The notes: generated by a model from the sequence alone, not told the origin. 42,122 nucleotides of DNA from an uncultured Lachnospiraceae bacterium (GCA_947625775.1 CANQPM010000025.1:1-42122); one strand, 5' to 3'; positions 32,108 through 41,643 are shown, counted from the stretch's first letter. Program-made: numbers and translations.

Positions 32108-34627
32108 ATGAAAAATTTTATCAGCAAGATACTGGTGTGTACGGCAGTTTTCATAATTACGCTTTTTATAAGCAGCGGTATTTACAACAACGGCAACGAG
32201 GAGATGACGGCGGGAATGCCTGCGGCGTCGCTCCCGCTGGTGCATATAAGCGCGGACGGTATTGCGTATAATTATATGTATGGGCTAAGGCAGGATATAG
32301 ACGGCAGTTTTTTCAGGGATACGATAACTCCGCTTGGCGACGGCAGGACGATAAATATTGTCATAGACAAATTCGGCAACAAAATAGACGGCATTTCCTT
32401 TGAAGTAAGGAGCATAGACGGCGCAAGGCTTGTGGAAAGCACGCAGGTCAGGGACTACCGCGAGGGCGCTGAGCAGATACGCGCCACAATCACGGTAAAG
32501 GATTTGATAGAGGCGGAAACGGAATACAACTGGATATTAATGCTTGAAACAGGCGGGGAAACTGTCAAATATTACACGCGGATAATAGACGGCAGCGGCT
32601 TGGAGGCGGGCGAAAAGCTTGCGTTTGTGCGTGATTTCCACGAAAAGACGTATGATAAGGAAAGGGCGCGCGAGCTTGCGACATACCTTGAGCCTGATTC
32701 GACAGGCGACAATACTACCTACAGCTATGTGAATATCCACTGCAGCCTGCGGCAGGTAGCATGGGGCGATTTGAAGGTGAAGGAGCTTTCAGAGCCGCGC
32801 ATCGCCATAAATGAGATTGAAAAGCAGACAGCGTCAATCCATTTATATTATGTAGTCCAGACGACGGAAGGGAAAAATGTCTACAATTATAATGTGAGCG
32901 AGTTTTTCCGAATAAGATATACTCCCGACAGGACATACCTGCTTGACTACGAGCGCAGGATGAACCAGATTTTTGATCCTGACGCAGATGTCTACGCTAA
33001 CAATAAGATAATGCTTGGCATAAGGGACAGCAGGATTCAGATGATGGAGAGCGACGGCGGCTCAAACCTCGCCTTTGTAAACGGAAAGCAGCTGTTCTGC
33101 TATCATTCGGCGGACAAGAAGCTTGCATACCTGTTCAGCTTTGCAGACGGGCTGGATCTGCGCACTATATATGAAAATCATGAGATAAAAATACTGAATG
33201 TAGATGAAACAGGCAACGTAAGCTTTATTGTGTACGGCTACATGAACCGCGGAAGCCACGAAGGGAACATCGGCATACAGGTTTATGAGTACAACGGCAT
33301 GCTGAACACGGTCGAGGAGCTTTTGTTCATACCATATGATAAAGCATACACCATGTTAAAGGCGGATATGGAGCAGCTTTCCTATCTGAACAATAAGGGC
33401 ATATTATATTTATACCTTGACGGCTCTATAATCGCAGTCAGCCTGACTGAAAGAAGCTATAGCGAAATAGCCTCTGACCTGCAGCAGGGAAGCTTTCAGG
33501 TGTCTGCCAGCGACGAAATGCTTGTATGGCAGAATTCCGCCGATTCATATGACTGTACGGGACTCATACTTATGAACCTGAACACTGGAAATACGAAGGA
33601 GGTAAAGGCGCAGGGCAGTAACCGGATGCTGCCGCTCGGCTTCATAAACGAGGATTTGATATACGGGCTTGCGCATTATGAGGATATAACAGTGGATTCC
33701 ACAGGCTCAATAACATTTCCGATGTATGCAGTATATATTCAAAACGAGCAGGGGACAATACTCAAAAGCTATGAGCATGAAAATGTCTATGTGACAGGCG
33801 CGGAGATAACCGATAACCTCATAACGCTTTCAAGGCTTGAAAAGAGTGAAAACGGCGCGTATAACAGCCTTCCCGACGACCAGATAGTCAACAGCATGCC
33901 CGAGGAGACAGGCTACAATACCTCTGAGCTTGTGGCGACACAGAGCTATGAGAACATAGTGCAGCTTGTGCTGAAAAATACCTTGGACGGCAAGACGCTC
34001 AAGCATACGCTCCCGATGCAGGTTTTGTTTGAGGGCTCGCGCGAAATGGAAATAAACATTGAAAATCCGACAGGCAGGTATTATGTATATGGAAAAGACG
34101 GCATTATGGGAATCTTTACGCATGAGGCGGACGCCGTAAATCTGGCGTATTCGATAAATGGCGTTGTTGTGGGCGAAAGGGGGGAATATATCTGGAAAAA
34201 GGCTTCACGCAGCACGCGGAACCAGATTATGGCTATCACGGAGCATGCAAGCAGCAGTGAAAGCAGCGCCCTTGCAGTTTGTCTGGAAACAATTTTAGGC
34301 TTTGCAGGTTCCACAAAAAACGTACAGCCTATGCTCGACAGCAATATGACGGTCAGGCAGATTTTAGAGGAGAATATAAATGGCATACATGTGTTGGAGC
34401 TTAGGGGAGTGAGTCTTGACGCGGCGCTTTATTATGTCAACAAGGACATTCCAGTGCTTGCGACGCTTGAGGGCGATAAGGCGGTGCTTGTTATAGGGTT
34501 TAATGAATATAATGTCGTGCTGATGGATCCGGAGGCGGGCGCTATATACAAAATGGGCTTAAATGACGCGGCGAAATTATTCCAGGACAACGGGAACTCA
34601 TTTGTGACGTATGTCATGGAGGACTGA
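32108..34627 (+). CDS. Large secreted protein with a degenerate C39-like C-terminal domain
   Basis: 839 residues. A signal or anchor helix (about 8-26) precedes several beta-rich domains: an N-terminal sandwich-like region (about 45-180) and a propeller-like middle (about 270-640). The last 130 residues match the layout of C39/papain-like peptidase domains: ASSSESSALAVCLETILGF, ISLDAALYYV-like helix, IPVLATLEGDKAVLVIGFNEYNVVLMDPEAG. The usual catalytic Cys position reads Ser and the usual His reads Lys, so it is probably inactive as a protease. It lies 48 bases after the methyltransferase with a small hairpin (CCGCT-AA-AGCGG) between, probably in one transcript. Function unknown; a surface-binding role is likely. 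Confidence 0.75.
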   Translation: MKNFISKILVCTAVFIITLFISSGIYNNGNEEMTAGMPAASLPLVHISADGIAYNYMYGLRQDIDGSFFRDTITPLGDGRTINIVIDKFGNKIDGISFEVRSIDGARLVESTQVRDYREGAEQIRATITVKDLIEAETEYNWILMLETGGETVKYYTRIIDGSGLEAGEKLAFVRDFHEKTYDKERARELATYLEPDSTGDNTTYSYVNIHCSLRQVAWGDLKVKELSEPRIAINEIEKQTASIHLYYVVQTTEGKNVYNYNVSEFFRIRYTPDRTYLLDYERRMNQIFDPDADVYANNKIMLGIRDSRIQMMESDGGSNLAFVNGKQLFCYHSADKKLAYLFSFADGLDLRTIYENHEIKILNVDETGNVSFIVYGYMNRGSHEGNIGIQVYEYNGMLNTVEELLFIPYDKAYTMLKADMEQLSYLNNKGILYLYLDGSIIAVSLTERSYSEIASDLQQGSFQVSASDEMLVWQNSADSYDCTGLILMNLNTGNTKEVKAQGSNRMLPLGFINEDLIYGLAHYEDITVDSTGSITFPMYAVYIQNEQGTILKSYEHENVYVTGAEITDNLITLSRLEKSENGAYNSLPDDQIVNSMPEETGYNTSELVATQSYENIVQLVLKNTLDGKTLKHTLPMQVLFEGSREMEINIENPTGRYYVYGKDGIMGIFTHEADAVNLAYSINGVVVGERGEYIWKKASRSTRNQIMAITEHASSSESSALAVCLETILGFAGSTKNVQPMLDSNMTVRQILEENINGIHVLELRGVSLDAALYYVNKDIPVLATLEGDKAVLVIGFNEYNVVLMDPEAGAIYKMGLNDAAKLFQDNGNSFVTYVMED

Positions 34628-34636
34628 TTTAAGGAA

Positions 34637-34666
34637 TTGGATTAATTTGTTATTTATGTTTATAAT
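34637..34666 (+). promoter_or_regulatory. Probable sigma-A promoter of DUF5722 paralogue 2
   Basis: TTGGAT at 34637-34642, 18 bases, TATAAT at 34661-34666. It gives a leader of about 105 bases before ATG 34778. Confidence 0.5.
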
Positions 34667-34777
34667 AATTTATGCTGTTTATTATTGTGTTATTTATTTT
34701 TAGGTGATATACTAAAAAAATCACATCACTTGATTAAATTATTCAAAAGCCGCAGGGGCGGTAGAAAGAGAGGAAAA

Positions 34778-36388
34778 ATGAAAAAAAAGCTAACATTTTA
34801 TGCGGTCATCGGTCTGCTGCTTGTATGCCTTATGCAGATTACGGCTATGGCGGCGGGAAACGTAACAATCAACCAATGCGTCATAAGCGGCAGCAACCAG
34901 ATAACGGTTATTGCCACAGCGCCCTCGGCAGTGCCGAGTGACGACAACAATTATTATCTTTTTGAATTAAAGCCCTATCAAAGCTCAATCGGCAGCAGGC
35001 AGGATTTCTGCGCGCAGGCTGCAAAGGCAGGCACGATTACATTTGTAACTACGCTTGACGAGGGTACGGCAGTGTCAAAGCTCTACTCTAAGTTTGTCGT
35101 AGCGGTAAAGACAGGCGGTACATTTACGGCGGTAAGCCAGGAATTTTATATTACGAATCCCGAGGTTATCGCAACACATACAGCGGTAAATCCAGTTCCG
35201 ACATCAATAAAGGGCATCACAGCGGATAATGCAGCGATGCTGGCTCTGTCTGACCTTGGCGTACAGCATGCAAGCTATGAGCTCGCAATTGACAGGTTTT
35301 TCCAGCCGGGAGCAGTGCTTCCCTATGTGTATAATGGCAAGACATACAATTTCAATCAGACAGTAATCGGCGAGTATGACATGATTATGACGCTTTTTGC
35401 CGTGCAGAATATGGAAGTTACCATGAACATTATCAATTATTACAATGCAGATACGGCGTTTACGGTAAAACCCTCGGCTCGTGTGTCTAATAAGTACAGG
35501 CATTATGCATTCAATACGGACGAGCAGCTTGGCGCGGAGTCGATAGAAGCCCTGATGTGTTTCCTCACGGAGCGTTATAGCAACCCAGCAACAGGACTTA
35601 TCTCAAACTGGATTATAGGAAACGAGGTAAACAACAACAATCCATGGTATTTTGCGGGCAACTACAATGTCGCGGATTTTACGCTTGAATATGAAAAGGC
35701 TTTCCGCATGTGCTACAATGCGATTAAGAGCCGCAACGCCAACGCGCGCGTGCTTACCTGCATTGACCAGAGATGGAATTGGGAGGACGGCACGGCAAAC
35801 CAGTATGGCGCAAGGAAGTTTATGGACAACTTCAATACGGACGTTGCCTCACATGGAAATATTGACTGGGGCGTAGCTTGGCATCCTCATCCGGTGCCTC
35901 TTACAGCGGCAAAATTCTGGGATATGCCTAAAAATTATAAAGCGCTGAAACTGATAGACCATACGGTAAACACAAAGATGATAAATCCCCAGAATATGGA
36001 GGTATTTACAAATTATATGGCGCAGCCTGCTTTCCTTGCGCCGAACGGACAAGTGAGATACATTATCATATCTGAGATTTTGTTTAATTCGCAGAGCTCA
36101 AACGAGGCGATGCAGGCGGCGTCATTTGCGTATGCGTACAAGCTCGCGGAGACAAATCCGTATATCAAGGCGTTTATAGTCCACAGGACAGTAGACAATC
36201 CGTATGAAAAGGCGTCTGACGGCATAGCCTGCGGACTTTACAACTGTGATGCAAACGGTTGGGCTACAACGCCGAAGCAGATTTATGACGTGTTTAAGTA
36301 TATAGATACTCCTCAGTCGGCGGCATACACACAGTTTGCGCTTCCGATTATCGGCGCGTCAAGCTGGGCGGCGCTCGGCGTTAATTAA
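34778..36388 (+). CDS. Secreted DUF5722 family glycosidase-like protein (paralogue 2)
   Basis: 536 residues. I chose ATG 34778, with GAGAGGA just upstream; the frame is open back to 34685 without a ribosome site. The signal peptide ends near AMA-A (about 25). It keeps the same architecture and motifs as the protein at 16334: NWIIGNEVNNNNPW (Glu283), CIDQRWNW, HPHPVPL, IISEILF (Glu433) and the terminal IGASSWA-LGVN. The two Glu fit acid/base and nucleophile of clan GH-A hydrolases. Two full paralogues 17 kb apart, each with its own promoter, suggest separate control or different glycans. Substrate unknown. Confidence 0.82.
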   Translation: MKKKLTFYAVIGLLLVCLMQITAMAAGNVTINQCVISGSNQITVIATAPSAVPSDDNNYYLFELKPYQSSIGSRQDFCAQAAKAGTITFVTTLDEGTAVSKLYSKFVVAVKTGGTFTAVSQEFYITNPEVIATHTAVNPVPTSIKGITADNAAMLALSDLGVQHASYELAIDRFFQPGAVLPYVYNGKTYNFNQTVIGEYDMIMTLFAVQNMEVTMNIINYYNADTAFTVKPSARVSNKYRHYAFNTDEQLGAESIEALMCFLTERYSNPATGLISNWIIGNEVNNNNPWYFAGNYNVADFTLEYEKAFRMCYNAIKSRNANARVLTCIDQRWNWEDGTANQYGARKFMDNFNTDVASHGNIDWGVAWHPHPVPLTAAKFWDMPKNYKALKLIDHTVNTKMINPQNMEVFTNYMAQPAFLAPNGQVRYIIISEILFNSQSSNEAMQAASFAYAYKLAETNPYIKAFIVHRTVDNPYEKASDGIACGLYNCDANGWATTPKQIYDVFKYIDTPQSAAYTQFALPIIGASSWAALGVN

Positions 36389-36391
36389 TGC

Positions 36392-36421
36392 TTGACAAGC
36401 AGGCGGATTTAGAATTATACT
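36392..36421 (+). promoter_or_regulatory. Strong sigma-A promoter of the ileS leader
   Basis: A perfect TTGACA at 36392-36397, 18 bases and TATACT at 36416-36421. It starts only four bases after the DUF5722 stop codon and drives the T-box leader; transcription should start near 36428. Confidence 0.8.
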
Positions 36422-36494
36422 GGTTGATATAATAAAGCTTATAGTAAGCGTCAGGGATATTTGGCGCCTGCTGTAAAATCAAAATAACTGAAAC

Positions 36495-36787
36495 TAAAAG
36501 CTATGACGAAGACAGTATGCATTTCATCAAAATTCACAGCGAGCCGGTGGTGGTGCGAGGCCGGCATGAGTAGGGAAATGCGGAAAATCACTTCCGAGCT
36601 GCGATGCTAAAATTATCTGTATTTTCAGGTGTTTCAGATTAAAAGTAAGCGCCGCCGTACCCTCTGCGTTAGCGGGGAACATATTAAACCGTAATATGTT
36701 TAAAAACATTAATTCGGCGCGTATGGCGTAACGGTGGCTGCGAGGCATTATACCCTCGTCCTTTACGGAGGACGGGGGTTTTTTATT
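36495..36787 (+). promoter_or_regulatory. T-box riboswitch of ileS (specifier ATC)
   Basis: The leader shows the T-box plan. Near 36510 lies GACGAAGACAGTA, then a stem I apex GAGCCGGTGGTGGTGCGAGGCCGGC. The specifier ATC (Ile) at 36587-36589 sits in AAAATCACTTCCGAG, and the T-box core AACGGTGGCTGCGAGG lies at 36730-36745. Two exclusive folds are visible: CGAGG 36741-36745 can pair with CCTCG 36754-36758 (antiterminator), or CCCTCGTCC 36753-36761 can pair with GGACGGGGG 36770-36778 followed by seven T (terminator). Uncharged tRNA-Ile would favour read-through into ileS. Confidence 0.9.
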
Positions 36788-36808
36788 TATGAATGGAGGA
36801 TTACGGCA

Positions 36809-39800
36809 ATGTATCAAAAGGTTTCCACAAACATGAACTTCGTCGAAAGGGAAAAAGAAGTCGAGAAGTTCTGGAAAGAAAATGACATCTTCAAAAAGAG
36901 CATGGAGAACCGCAAGGAGGGCGAGACATACACTTTTTATGACGGACCGCCTACGGCAAACGGCAAACCCCATATCGGGCACGTGCTTACCCGCGTAATC
37001 AAGGACATGATACCGCGCTACCGCACGATGAAAGGCTATATGGTGCCCAGAAAGGCAGGCTGGGACACGCATGGGCTTCCCGTAGAGCTTGAGGTTGAAA
37101 AGCTTCTTGGACTGAACGGAAAAGACCAGATTGAGGAGTACGGCATGGAGCCCTTTATCAAAAAGTGCAAGGAATCCGTATGGAAATACAAGGGAATGTG
37201 GGAGGATTTTTCAGGCACGGTCGGCTTTTGGGCTGATATGGATAATCCTTATGTCACATATGACGATAATTTCATAGAGTCCGAGTGGTGGGCGTTAAAG
37301 CAGATTTGGGATAAGAAGCTTTTGTATAAGGGCTTTAAAATTGTTCCGTACTGTCCGCGCTGCGGCACTCCGCTTTCATCGCAGGAGGTTGCTCAGGGCT
37401 ATAAGACCGTAAAAGAGCGCTCCGCGGTAGTGCGCTTTAAGGTAATTGGAGAGGACGCATATTTCCTTGCATGGACAACGACGCCATGGACTCTCCCGTC
37501 AAACGTCGCACTCTGCGTAAACCCTGATGAGACATATTGCAAGGTAAAGGCGGTGGACGGCTATACTTATTATATGGCGGAGGCGCTTCTTGACAGCGTG
37601 CTTGGAAAGCTTGCTGAAAATGAAGATGATAAGGGCAAAAAAGCGTATGAAGTGCTTGAAACCTACAAAGGCACAGATTTAGAGCGCAAGGAATACGAGC
37701 CGCTGTTTGATTTCGCCGCGGAGATAATAGAAAAACAGCACAAAAAGGCGCATTACATCACATGTGACAGCTATGTCACAATGACAGACGGTACTGGTAT
37801 CGTACACATCGCGCCTGCATTCGGCGAGGACGACGCAAATGTAGGCAGAAAGTATGATTTGCCGTTTGTGCAGCTTGTAAACGGCAAAGGCGAGATGACC
37901 GAGGAAACGGCTTATGCGGGCGTTTTCGTAAAGAAAGCCGATCCTATGGTATTAAAGGATTTGGAGGCAAAGGGCTTATTGTTTGACGCGCCTAAGTTTG
38001 AGCATGAATATCCCCACTGCTGGCGCTGCGATACGCCGCTTATCTATTATGCGCGCGAGTCGTGGTTTATAAAGATGACGGCGGTAAAGGATGATTTAGT
38101 ACGCAACAACAATACAGTCAACTGGATTCCAGAGTCTATCGGCAAAGGGCGTTTCGGCGACTGGCTTGAAAATATCCAGGACTGGGGTATTTCAAGAAAC
38201 CGCTACTGGGGTACGCCGCTCAACGTATGGGAGTGTGAGTGCGGACATCAGGAGTGCATAGGAAGCCGCGCGGAGCTTGCGGAGCGCAGCGGCAATCCCG
38301 ATGATGCAAAGGTTGAGCTGCACAGACCGTATATTGACGAGGTTACGTTTAAGTGTCCCGAGTGCGGCAAGGACATGCACAGAGTTCCCGAGGTAATTGA
38401 CTGCTGGTTTGACTCAGGCGCGATGCCGTTTGCGCAGCACCATTATCCGTTTGAAAATAAAGAGCTGTTCGAGCAGCAGTTTCCCGCTCAGTTTATTTCC
38501 GAGGCGGTGGATCAGACGAGAGGATGGTTTTATTCACTTATGGCGGAGTCAACGCTTCTGTTCAACAAGTCGCCGTATGAGAATGTAATCGTACTTGGAC
38601 ACGTGCAGGACGAGAACGGACAGAAGATGAGCAAGTCAAAGGGAAATGCCGTAGATCCGTTTGAGGCGCTTGAAACATACGGCGCTGACGCTATCCGCTG
38701 GTATTTCTATATCAACTCCGCCCCTTGGCTTCCAAACCGTTTCCACGGTAAAGCCGTGCAGGAGGGACAGAGAAAGTTTATGGGCACGCTTTGGAATACC
38801 TATGCTTTCTTTGTGCTTTACGCAAATATAGATGATTTTGACGCGACAAAGTACACGCTTGAATATGACAAGCTGCCCGTAATGGATAAGTGGCTTTTGT
38901 CAAAGCTCAACACGGTAGTCAAAGAGGTTGACAGCGACCTTGAAAATTACCGCATACCCGAGGCGGCAAGGGCGCTGCAGGAGTTTGTTGACGAGATGAG
39001 CAACTGGTACGTAAGGCGCAGCCGTGAGCGTTTCTGGGCGAAGGGAATGGAGCAGGACAAGATAAACGCGTACATGGCGCTTTACACGGCGCTTGTGACT
39101 ATTTCAAAGGCTGCAGCGCCGATGATACCGTTTATGACGGAGGATATTTACCGCAATCTTGTATGCAGCATAGACAAATCAGCGCCCGAGAGTATTCACC
39201 TGTGTGACTTCCCCGTCGCTGATGAGAAGCTTATCGACACGCAGCTTGAGGCTGATATGGAAGCTGTATTGAAGGTGGTAGTCATGGGGCGCGCCTGCCG
39301 AAATGCCGCAAACATCAAAAACCGCCAGCCAATCAGCAAAATGCTGATAAAAGCGCCGTTTACGCTGAGCGAATTTTATCAGGAGATAATACGCGACGAG
39401 CTGAACGTAAAGAGCGTGGAGTTTACAGAGGACGTAAGGGAGTTTACTACCTACACCTTCAAGCCACAGCTTAGGACAGTAGGACCTAAGTACGGTAAGC
39501 AGCTTGGCGGCATTCAGAAAAAGCTTGCCGAGATAGACGGGAACGCGGCGTTTGCGGAGCTTAAAGAAAACGGCTTTATCACGTTTGACGTAAACGGTAC
39601 AGAGGTCAAGCTTGCCGAGGAGGATTTGCTTATTGACATCACGCAGAAGGAAGGCTATGTCACAGAGGCGGATAATACAGTCACGGTAGTGCTTGACACA
39701 AACCTTACTGACGAGCTTATCGAGGAAGGCTTTGTATATGAGGTAATCAGCAAGATCCAGACAATGCGCAAGGATTCTGGTTTTGAGGTTATGGACCATA

Positions 39801-39970
39801 TCAATGTTTACATCAGCGGAAATGAGAAGATTGCTGAAATCGTAAAGAAAAACTCAAGCTCAATCGGCGAAAAGGTTCTCGCCAACGCGTTTAAATATGA
39901 GAACGGCGGCATTTCCAAGGAGTGGAATGTCAATGGGGAGAACGTTGTGATTGGCGTTGAGAAAATATAA
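36809..39970 (+). CDS. ileS: Isoleucyl-tRNA synthetase, long (type 2-like) form
   Basis: 1053 residues, longer than the roughly 920-940 of classical bacterial IleRS. I chose ATG 36809 with GGAGGA at 36795-36800. It joins isoleucine to tRNA-Ile in the cytoplasm. HIGH is PHIGH (55-58), KMSKS is at 606-610, the editing domain contains AWTTTPWTLPSN, and zinc-site Cys pairs CPRCG and CWRC are present in the middle. The C-terminal region after about 890 (anticodon-binding plus an extra domain) fits the eukaryote-like IleRS class, some of which resist mupirocin. That assignment is from length and motifs alone. It is controlled by the T-box leader upstream. Confidence 0.95.
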   Translation: MYQKVSTNMNFVEREKEVEKFWKENDIFKKSMENRKEGETYTFYDGPPTANGKPHIGHVLTRVIKDMIPRYRTMKGYMVPRKAGWDTHGLPVELEVEKLLGLNGKDQIEEYGMEPFIKKCKESVWKYKGMWEDFSGTVGFWADMDNPYVTYDDNFIESEWWALKQIWDKKLLYKGFKIVPYCPRCGTPLSSQEVAQGYKTVKERSAVVRFKVIGEDAYFLAWTTTPWTLPSNVALCVNPDETYCKVKAVDGYTYYMAEALLDSVLGKLAENEDDKGKKAYEVLETYKGTDLERKEYEPLFDFAAEIIEKQHKKAHYITCDSYVTMTDGTGIVHIAPAFGEDDANVGRKYDLPFVQLVNGKGEMTEETAYAGVFVKKADPMVLKDLEAKGLLFDAPKFEHEYPHCWRCDTPLIYYARESWFIKMTAVKDDLVRNNNTVNWIPESIGKGRFGDWLENIQDWGISRNRYWGTPLNVWECECGHQECIGSRAELAERSGNPDDAKVELHRPYIDEVTFKCPECGKDMHRVPEVIDCWFDSGAMPFAQHHYPFENKELFEQQFPAQFISEAVDQTRGWFYSLMAESTLLFNKSPYENVIVLGHVQDENGQKMSKSKGNAVDPFEALETYGADAIRWYFYINSAPWLPNRFHGKAVQEGQRKFMGTLWNTYAFFVLYANIDDFDATKYTLEYDKLPVMDKWLLSKLNTVVKEVDSDLENYRIPEAARALQEFVDEMSNWYVRRSRERFWAKGMEQDKINAYMALYTALVTISKAAAPMIPFMTEDIYRNLVCSIDKSAPESIHLCDFPVADEKLIDTQLEADMEAVLKVVVMGRACRNAANIKNRQPISKMLIKAPFTLSEFYQEIIRDELNVKSVEFTEDVREFTTYTFKPQLRTVGPKYGKQLGGIQKKLAEIDGNAAFAELKENGFITFDVNGTEVKLAEEDLLIDITQKEGYVTEADNTVTVVLDTNLTDELIEEGFVYEVISKIQTMRKDSGFEVMDHINVYISGNEKIAEIVKKNSSSIGEKVLANAFKYENGGISKEWNVNGENVVIGVEKI

Positions 39971-39980
39971 GACTTAAAAG

Positions 39981-40086
39981 CGGGGCTGTCGCAATAAGAA
40001 TTAGACGTACAAAATATAGTACAATAGTCAGCTAAATGATACTATATCTTGCACTTATATTCATTAATGCGACAGCCTCGTTTTTT
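39981..40086 (+). terminator. Terminator-like 100-base palindrome after ileS
   Basis: CGGGGCTGTCGCA at 39981-39993 pairs with TGCGACAGCCTCG at 40068-40080. Inner arms GTACAAAATATAGTAC (40007-40022) and GATACTATATCTTGCAC (40038-40054) also pair, leaving a 15-base loop. Six T follow at 40081. It ends the ileS transcript, and the long, nearly continuous stem is unusual for a simple terminator. Confidence 0.75.
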
Positions 40087-40138
40087 ATATTTTGACTAAT
40101 TGGACTTTATTATGCAAATTTTTACAAACATCTAATGG

Positions 40139-40326
40139 TTATATAATAGACATTTGCGAAATTCTATTCAACAACGCAGAATTAGGCAGAATATATAAAT
40201 AAGCGGCGTCTTGCGGAGCATTAATGTATTGTATCTGTGATACAGTGCATTGACGCAATTTTTATATATTTTTCCTAAATTCAGACGGTTCAGAATAAGT
40301 TTCGCCAATACCTAATGCATATAAAA
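40139..40326. repeat. 188-base imperfect palindrome, MITE-like element
   Basis: The left arm (TTATAT, TAGACATTTGCGAAATTC, AGAATTAGG, AATATATAAA) and the reverse complement of the right arm (TTATAT, TTAGGTATTGGCGAAACT, TGAATTTAGG, AATATATAAA) match along most of their length. The centre is TGTATC-TGT-GATACA, flanked by GCGTC and GACGC. No reading frame is inside. It ends ten bases before the DUF4317 stop codon. The shorter element at 20582-20647 shares its end sequences, so this may be a small non-coding mobile element family. Confidence 0.6.
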
Positions 40327-40335
40327 CGGAAAAAA

Positions 40336-41643
40336 CTACACGGTTGTATCCACCCCGTTAAGATTGATATGTTCATCATCTTCCATAGGTATAAGCAGGT
40401 ACTTTTGACCGTCAATCGTCTGCGCTTTGACCTGCTCCGCCTTGTTCGGCTTCATGCGCAGAAAAACCTCCGCCCAGCGTTGCGTGTCTTCTGGATCGAC
40501 AGGCGCTTCCATGCTCACAAGCGTTTCAATCTGCTTGTCCTTTTCCTCGCTTTCCTCTTTGGTTTCTTTGAGCTCATTTTTGAGCGTAGCCACTTCCTCA
40601 AGCAGCTTTATTTCCTTCTTCTCCTTGTTATTTTTTTCAATAGCCTTTTCATTTACAAGATTCTTGACTATAGGTGGCGTATCACTAAATTCGCTTGCAA
40701 ACTGCTCCTGGATAAGCGATACCGCGGCATCGGGGATGTCATTTTTTGTGAGTACGTCCTTTATGATTTCATTGGTAAGCGTAAACGCCTCGGGCTCAAT
40801 CACCACCAAATCCTCCAGTTCCGTTTCATACTCCTGCGCAATGTCATTCAGGCTTTCCTGTATATCCAAAAGCACCTCATCGCTTTTCTCGATAATCGGT
40901 GAAATGGCAGTTTTTACTATGCTGTGGAAGGTATTCTGCTCCTCCGTGGCGGTACGCTTAGCCCCGCAGCCAAGCGCATTTTCGACAAAGTCTTTATGAG
41001 AATCCTTGGCATCGCGCACATAATATGTAAGGGTGTTTACATCGGCGCTCCTGTCTACAAACGACGGAAACAGGAAACCGACATCGGGCACGCCGACTAC
41101 GCGGTCCTGGATGCGCGCGCCTATCCTGTGCTCGTCTTCACGGTAGCCAAGCCCCGGCTTTGAAAGGTTTACGGGGCATATGGCGCAGAGCAGATACTGG
41201 AAAACTTCCTCCGACTCGTCAAGCTTTAGGTCGTCGTTAGTCTTGGTGATGACATCATACGCGTCATGGAAAATCAGTATCAGGTAGTTGCCGACATAAT
41301 CATAATGCTCGATAATCATGTCATACAGATGCTCCAAAAGCTCGTGATTTTTAAGCCCGCTCTCGCGAAGCCCGAGAAGATACCGCTGCTTTCCGCCAAT
41401 ATCGTCTTCGCCCTTTGCAAATTTTAGCTCCAAAAGGTTGTTGCCTATTGTCCCTGAAAGCGCTTTTTTTGCAATCTCAAGATACTTGTAAAATTCCTCA
41501 TCGTCTAAATTAAGAAAATTTTCGTCAAGCTCGACCACTTTGTTCTTGTTTGAATCCACATAGCAGCCGCACATGCGCGTAAAGGTGCAGCTCTCCTTTT
41601 TAAAACGCCTTTTTAGCTCTAATATATCTCTGTTCCTAAGCAT
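40336..41643 (-). CDS. DUF4317 family protein
   Basis: 435 residues, cytoplasmic, no signal peptide or membrane helix. The N-terminus NRDILELKRRFKKESCTFTRMCGCYV and the central stretch GLGYREDEHRIGARIQDRVVGVPDVGFLFPSF are hallmarks of the DUF4317 family, common in Clostridia and without a known function. A charged coiled-coil-like segment (about 335-385, KEKKEIKLLEEVATLKNEL) precedes a C-terminal small domain. The start is supported by TGGAGGG nine bases upstream on the minus strand. It stands alone, convergent with ileS, with the palindromic region at its 3' end. A hairpin (CCGCC against GGCGG, about 41682-41707) lies in its leader. Confidence 0.88.
   Translation of the reverse strand: MLRNRDILELKRRFKKESCTFTRMCGCYVDSNKNKVVELDENFLNLDDEEFYKYLEIAKKALSGTIGNNLLELKFAKGEDDIGGKQRYLLGLRESGLKNHELLEHLYDMIIEHYDYVGNYLILIFHDAYDVITKTNDDLKLDESEEVFQYLLCAICPVNLSKPGLGYREDEHRIGARIQDRVVGVPDVGFLFPSFVDRSADVNTLTYYVRDAKDSHKDFVENALGCGAKRTATEEQNTFHSIVKTAISPIIEKSDEVLLDIQESLNDIAQEYETELEDLVVIEPEAFTLTNEIIKDVLTKNDIPDAAVSLIQEQFASEFSDTPPIVKNLVNEKAIEKNNKEKKEIKLLEEVATLKNELKETKEESEEKDKQIETLVSMEAPVDPEDTQRWAEVFLRMKPNKAEQVKAQTIDGQKYLLIPMEDDEHINLNGVDTTV

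Noticed and set aside
36399-36475. CAGGCG and CGCCTG as a terminator after DUF5722 paralogue 2
   Set aside because: The arms are about 60 bases apart, no T-run follows, and the ileS promoter lies between the gene and the arms.
40427-40999. Plus-strand open frames opposite the DUF4317 gene (40315-40902, 40427-40999)
   Set aside because: They read as Ser/Phe-rich shadows of the coiled-coil part of DUF4317 and have no independent support.
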